Source of the DNA: a virus
IMG/VR virus record: IMGVR_UViG_3300008266_000413
Coordinates: 1 to 49,073 of that record
Reading direction: 5' to 3' (one strand)
DNA: 49,073 nucleotides
How positions within the stretch are numbered: the first letter of the stretch is position 1; each line of letters begins with the position of its first letter. The notes beneath the pieces were generated by a model, which worked only from the letters and a program-made list of their open reading frames with translations, was not told the DNA's origin and ran no database searches. The position numbers and the translations under genes are program-made. Positions 48,786-49,073 of this stretch are shown one piece after another.

Positions 48786-49073
48786 TTAAGCTACGCCACC
48801 CTGACGAGTACCATCAACGGGCCAAGTCACAAACGGATTTCCCACAATATAGTTACCACCAGCAGCACCGGCACCGGGGCCACCATTATTAGCAGTACCC
48901 GCAGACCCCGCAGCGCCACGACCACCACCTGCACCGCCGGGACCGCCTACTCCGGATGGTCCCGGACCACCACCTGCACCGCCTGCTGGAGATGTGCCCG
49001 GAGAACCCGGTTGTCCTTGCCCCGCACCGGGTGCAACCGAACCGCCCGAACCGCTCCACCTCATGCACGGGCA
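48786..49073 (-). CDS. Gly-rich tail protein, C-terminal part (5' end beyond window edge)
   Basis: The frame is open to the right edge, so the ATG at 49062-49064 need not be the true start. At least 62 residues are Gly/Pro/Ala/Ser-rich (GGGPGPSGVGGPGGAGGG), like Gly-rich tail-tip or fibre domains that pack as polyglycine-II-type helices. The C-terminus GNPFVTWPVDGTRQGGVA is a short Trp-containing module seen at the ends of tail proteins. It probably takes part in host recognition. The region is GC-rich and low in complexity. Confidence 0.65.
   Translation of the reverse strand, partial: CPCMRWSGSGGSVAPGAGQGQPGSPGTSPAGGAGGGPGPSGVGGPGGAGGGRGAAGSAGTANNGGPGAGAAGGNYIVGNPFVTWPVDGTRQGGVA

Noticed and set aside
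1-49073. Temperate lifestyle
   Set aside because: A Cro/CI-like HTH protein is present, but no integrase, attachment site or partition gene was seen. The evidence is not enough to call lysogeny.

Overview
The window is most of a tailed bacteriophage genome (Caudoviricetes), probably with a short, podovirus-like tail. Terminase, portal, scaffold, capsid and tail/ejection genes sit beside a phage replication set: family A DNA polymerase, primase-helicase, SNF2-type helicase, nucleases and a probable ssDNA-binding protein. I saw no integrase, excisionase, rRNA, tRNA, CRISPR array or insertion sequence. I recognise no lysis gene and no phage RNA polymerase. The host cannot be named from this sequence. 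The gene style resembles phages known mainly from aquatic metagenomes, which is a resemblance and not a proof.

Layout. Positions 1-7592 (minus strand) hold terS, terL, portal, a small gene, a GroES-like co-chaperonin, a scaffold, a small gene and a capsid-type protein cut by the left edge. Positions 7593-8471 are a divergent control region with an array of about eight imperfect 15-bp repeats and the first early promoter. Positions 8472-29518 (plus strand) are the early/middle region: about 40 tightly packed genes, many tiny, with four internal promoters, terminators and a gene-poor repeat-rich stretch (9147-9840) that looks like a replication origin. A plus-strand terminator at 29583-29618 ends it. 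Positions 29617-49073 (minus strand) hold tail, ejection and accessory genes: a Gly-rich tail protein cut by the right edge, three 2-oxoglutarate/Fe(II) oxygenase-like genes, a beta-propeller-like tail protein, an acetyltransferase, three Gly/Gln-rich virion proteins and a 2921-residue polyvalent protein. Both edges cut minus-strand late genes, so the simplest reading is a circular or circularly permuted map in which one late transcript runs from terS through the edges to the giant gene.

How the genes work together. Early genes include a MoxR-type ATPase, a VWA/HExxH protein and a third large partner, which look like one AAA+ chaperone module. They are followed by replication and recombination genes. 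Late genes build the head with a phage-encoded co-chaperonin and load ejection proteins, the largest of which carries a GHKL ATPase domain and two separate zincin motifs.

The strongest unexplained signal is a perfect 13-bp palindrome, CTAACANTGTTAG. I find 19 copies, all between 8328 and 23297 and none noticed in the late regions. Copies lie downstream of promoters, inside a terminator stem, over start and stop codons and inside coding sequence in different reading frames. This looks like a dispersed operator ('stoperator'-like) or another DNA- or RNA-level system specific to the early region.
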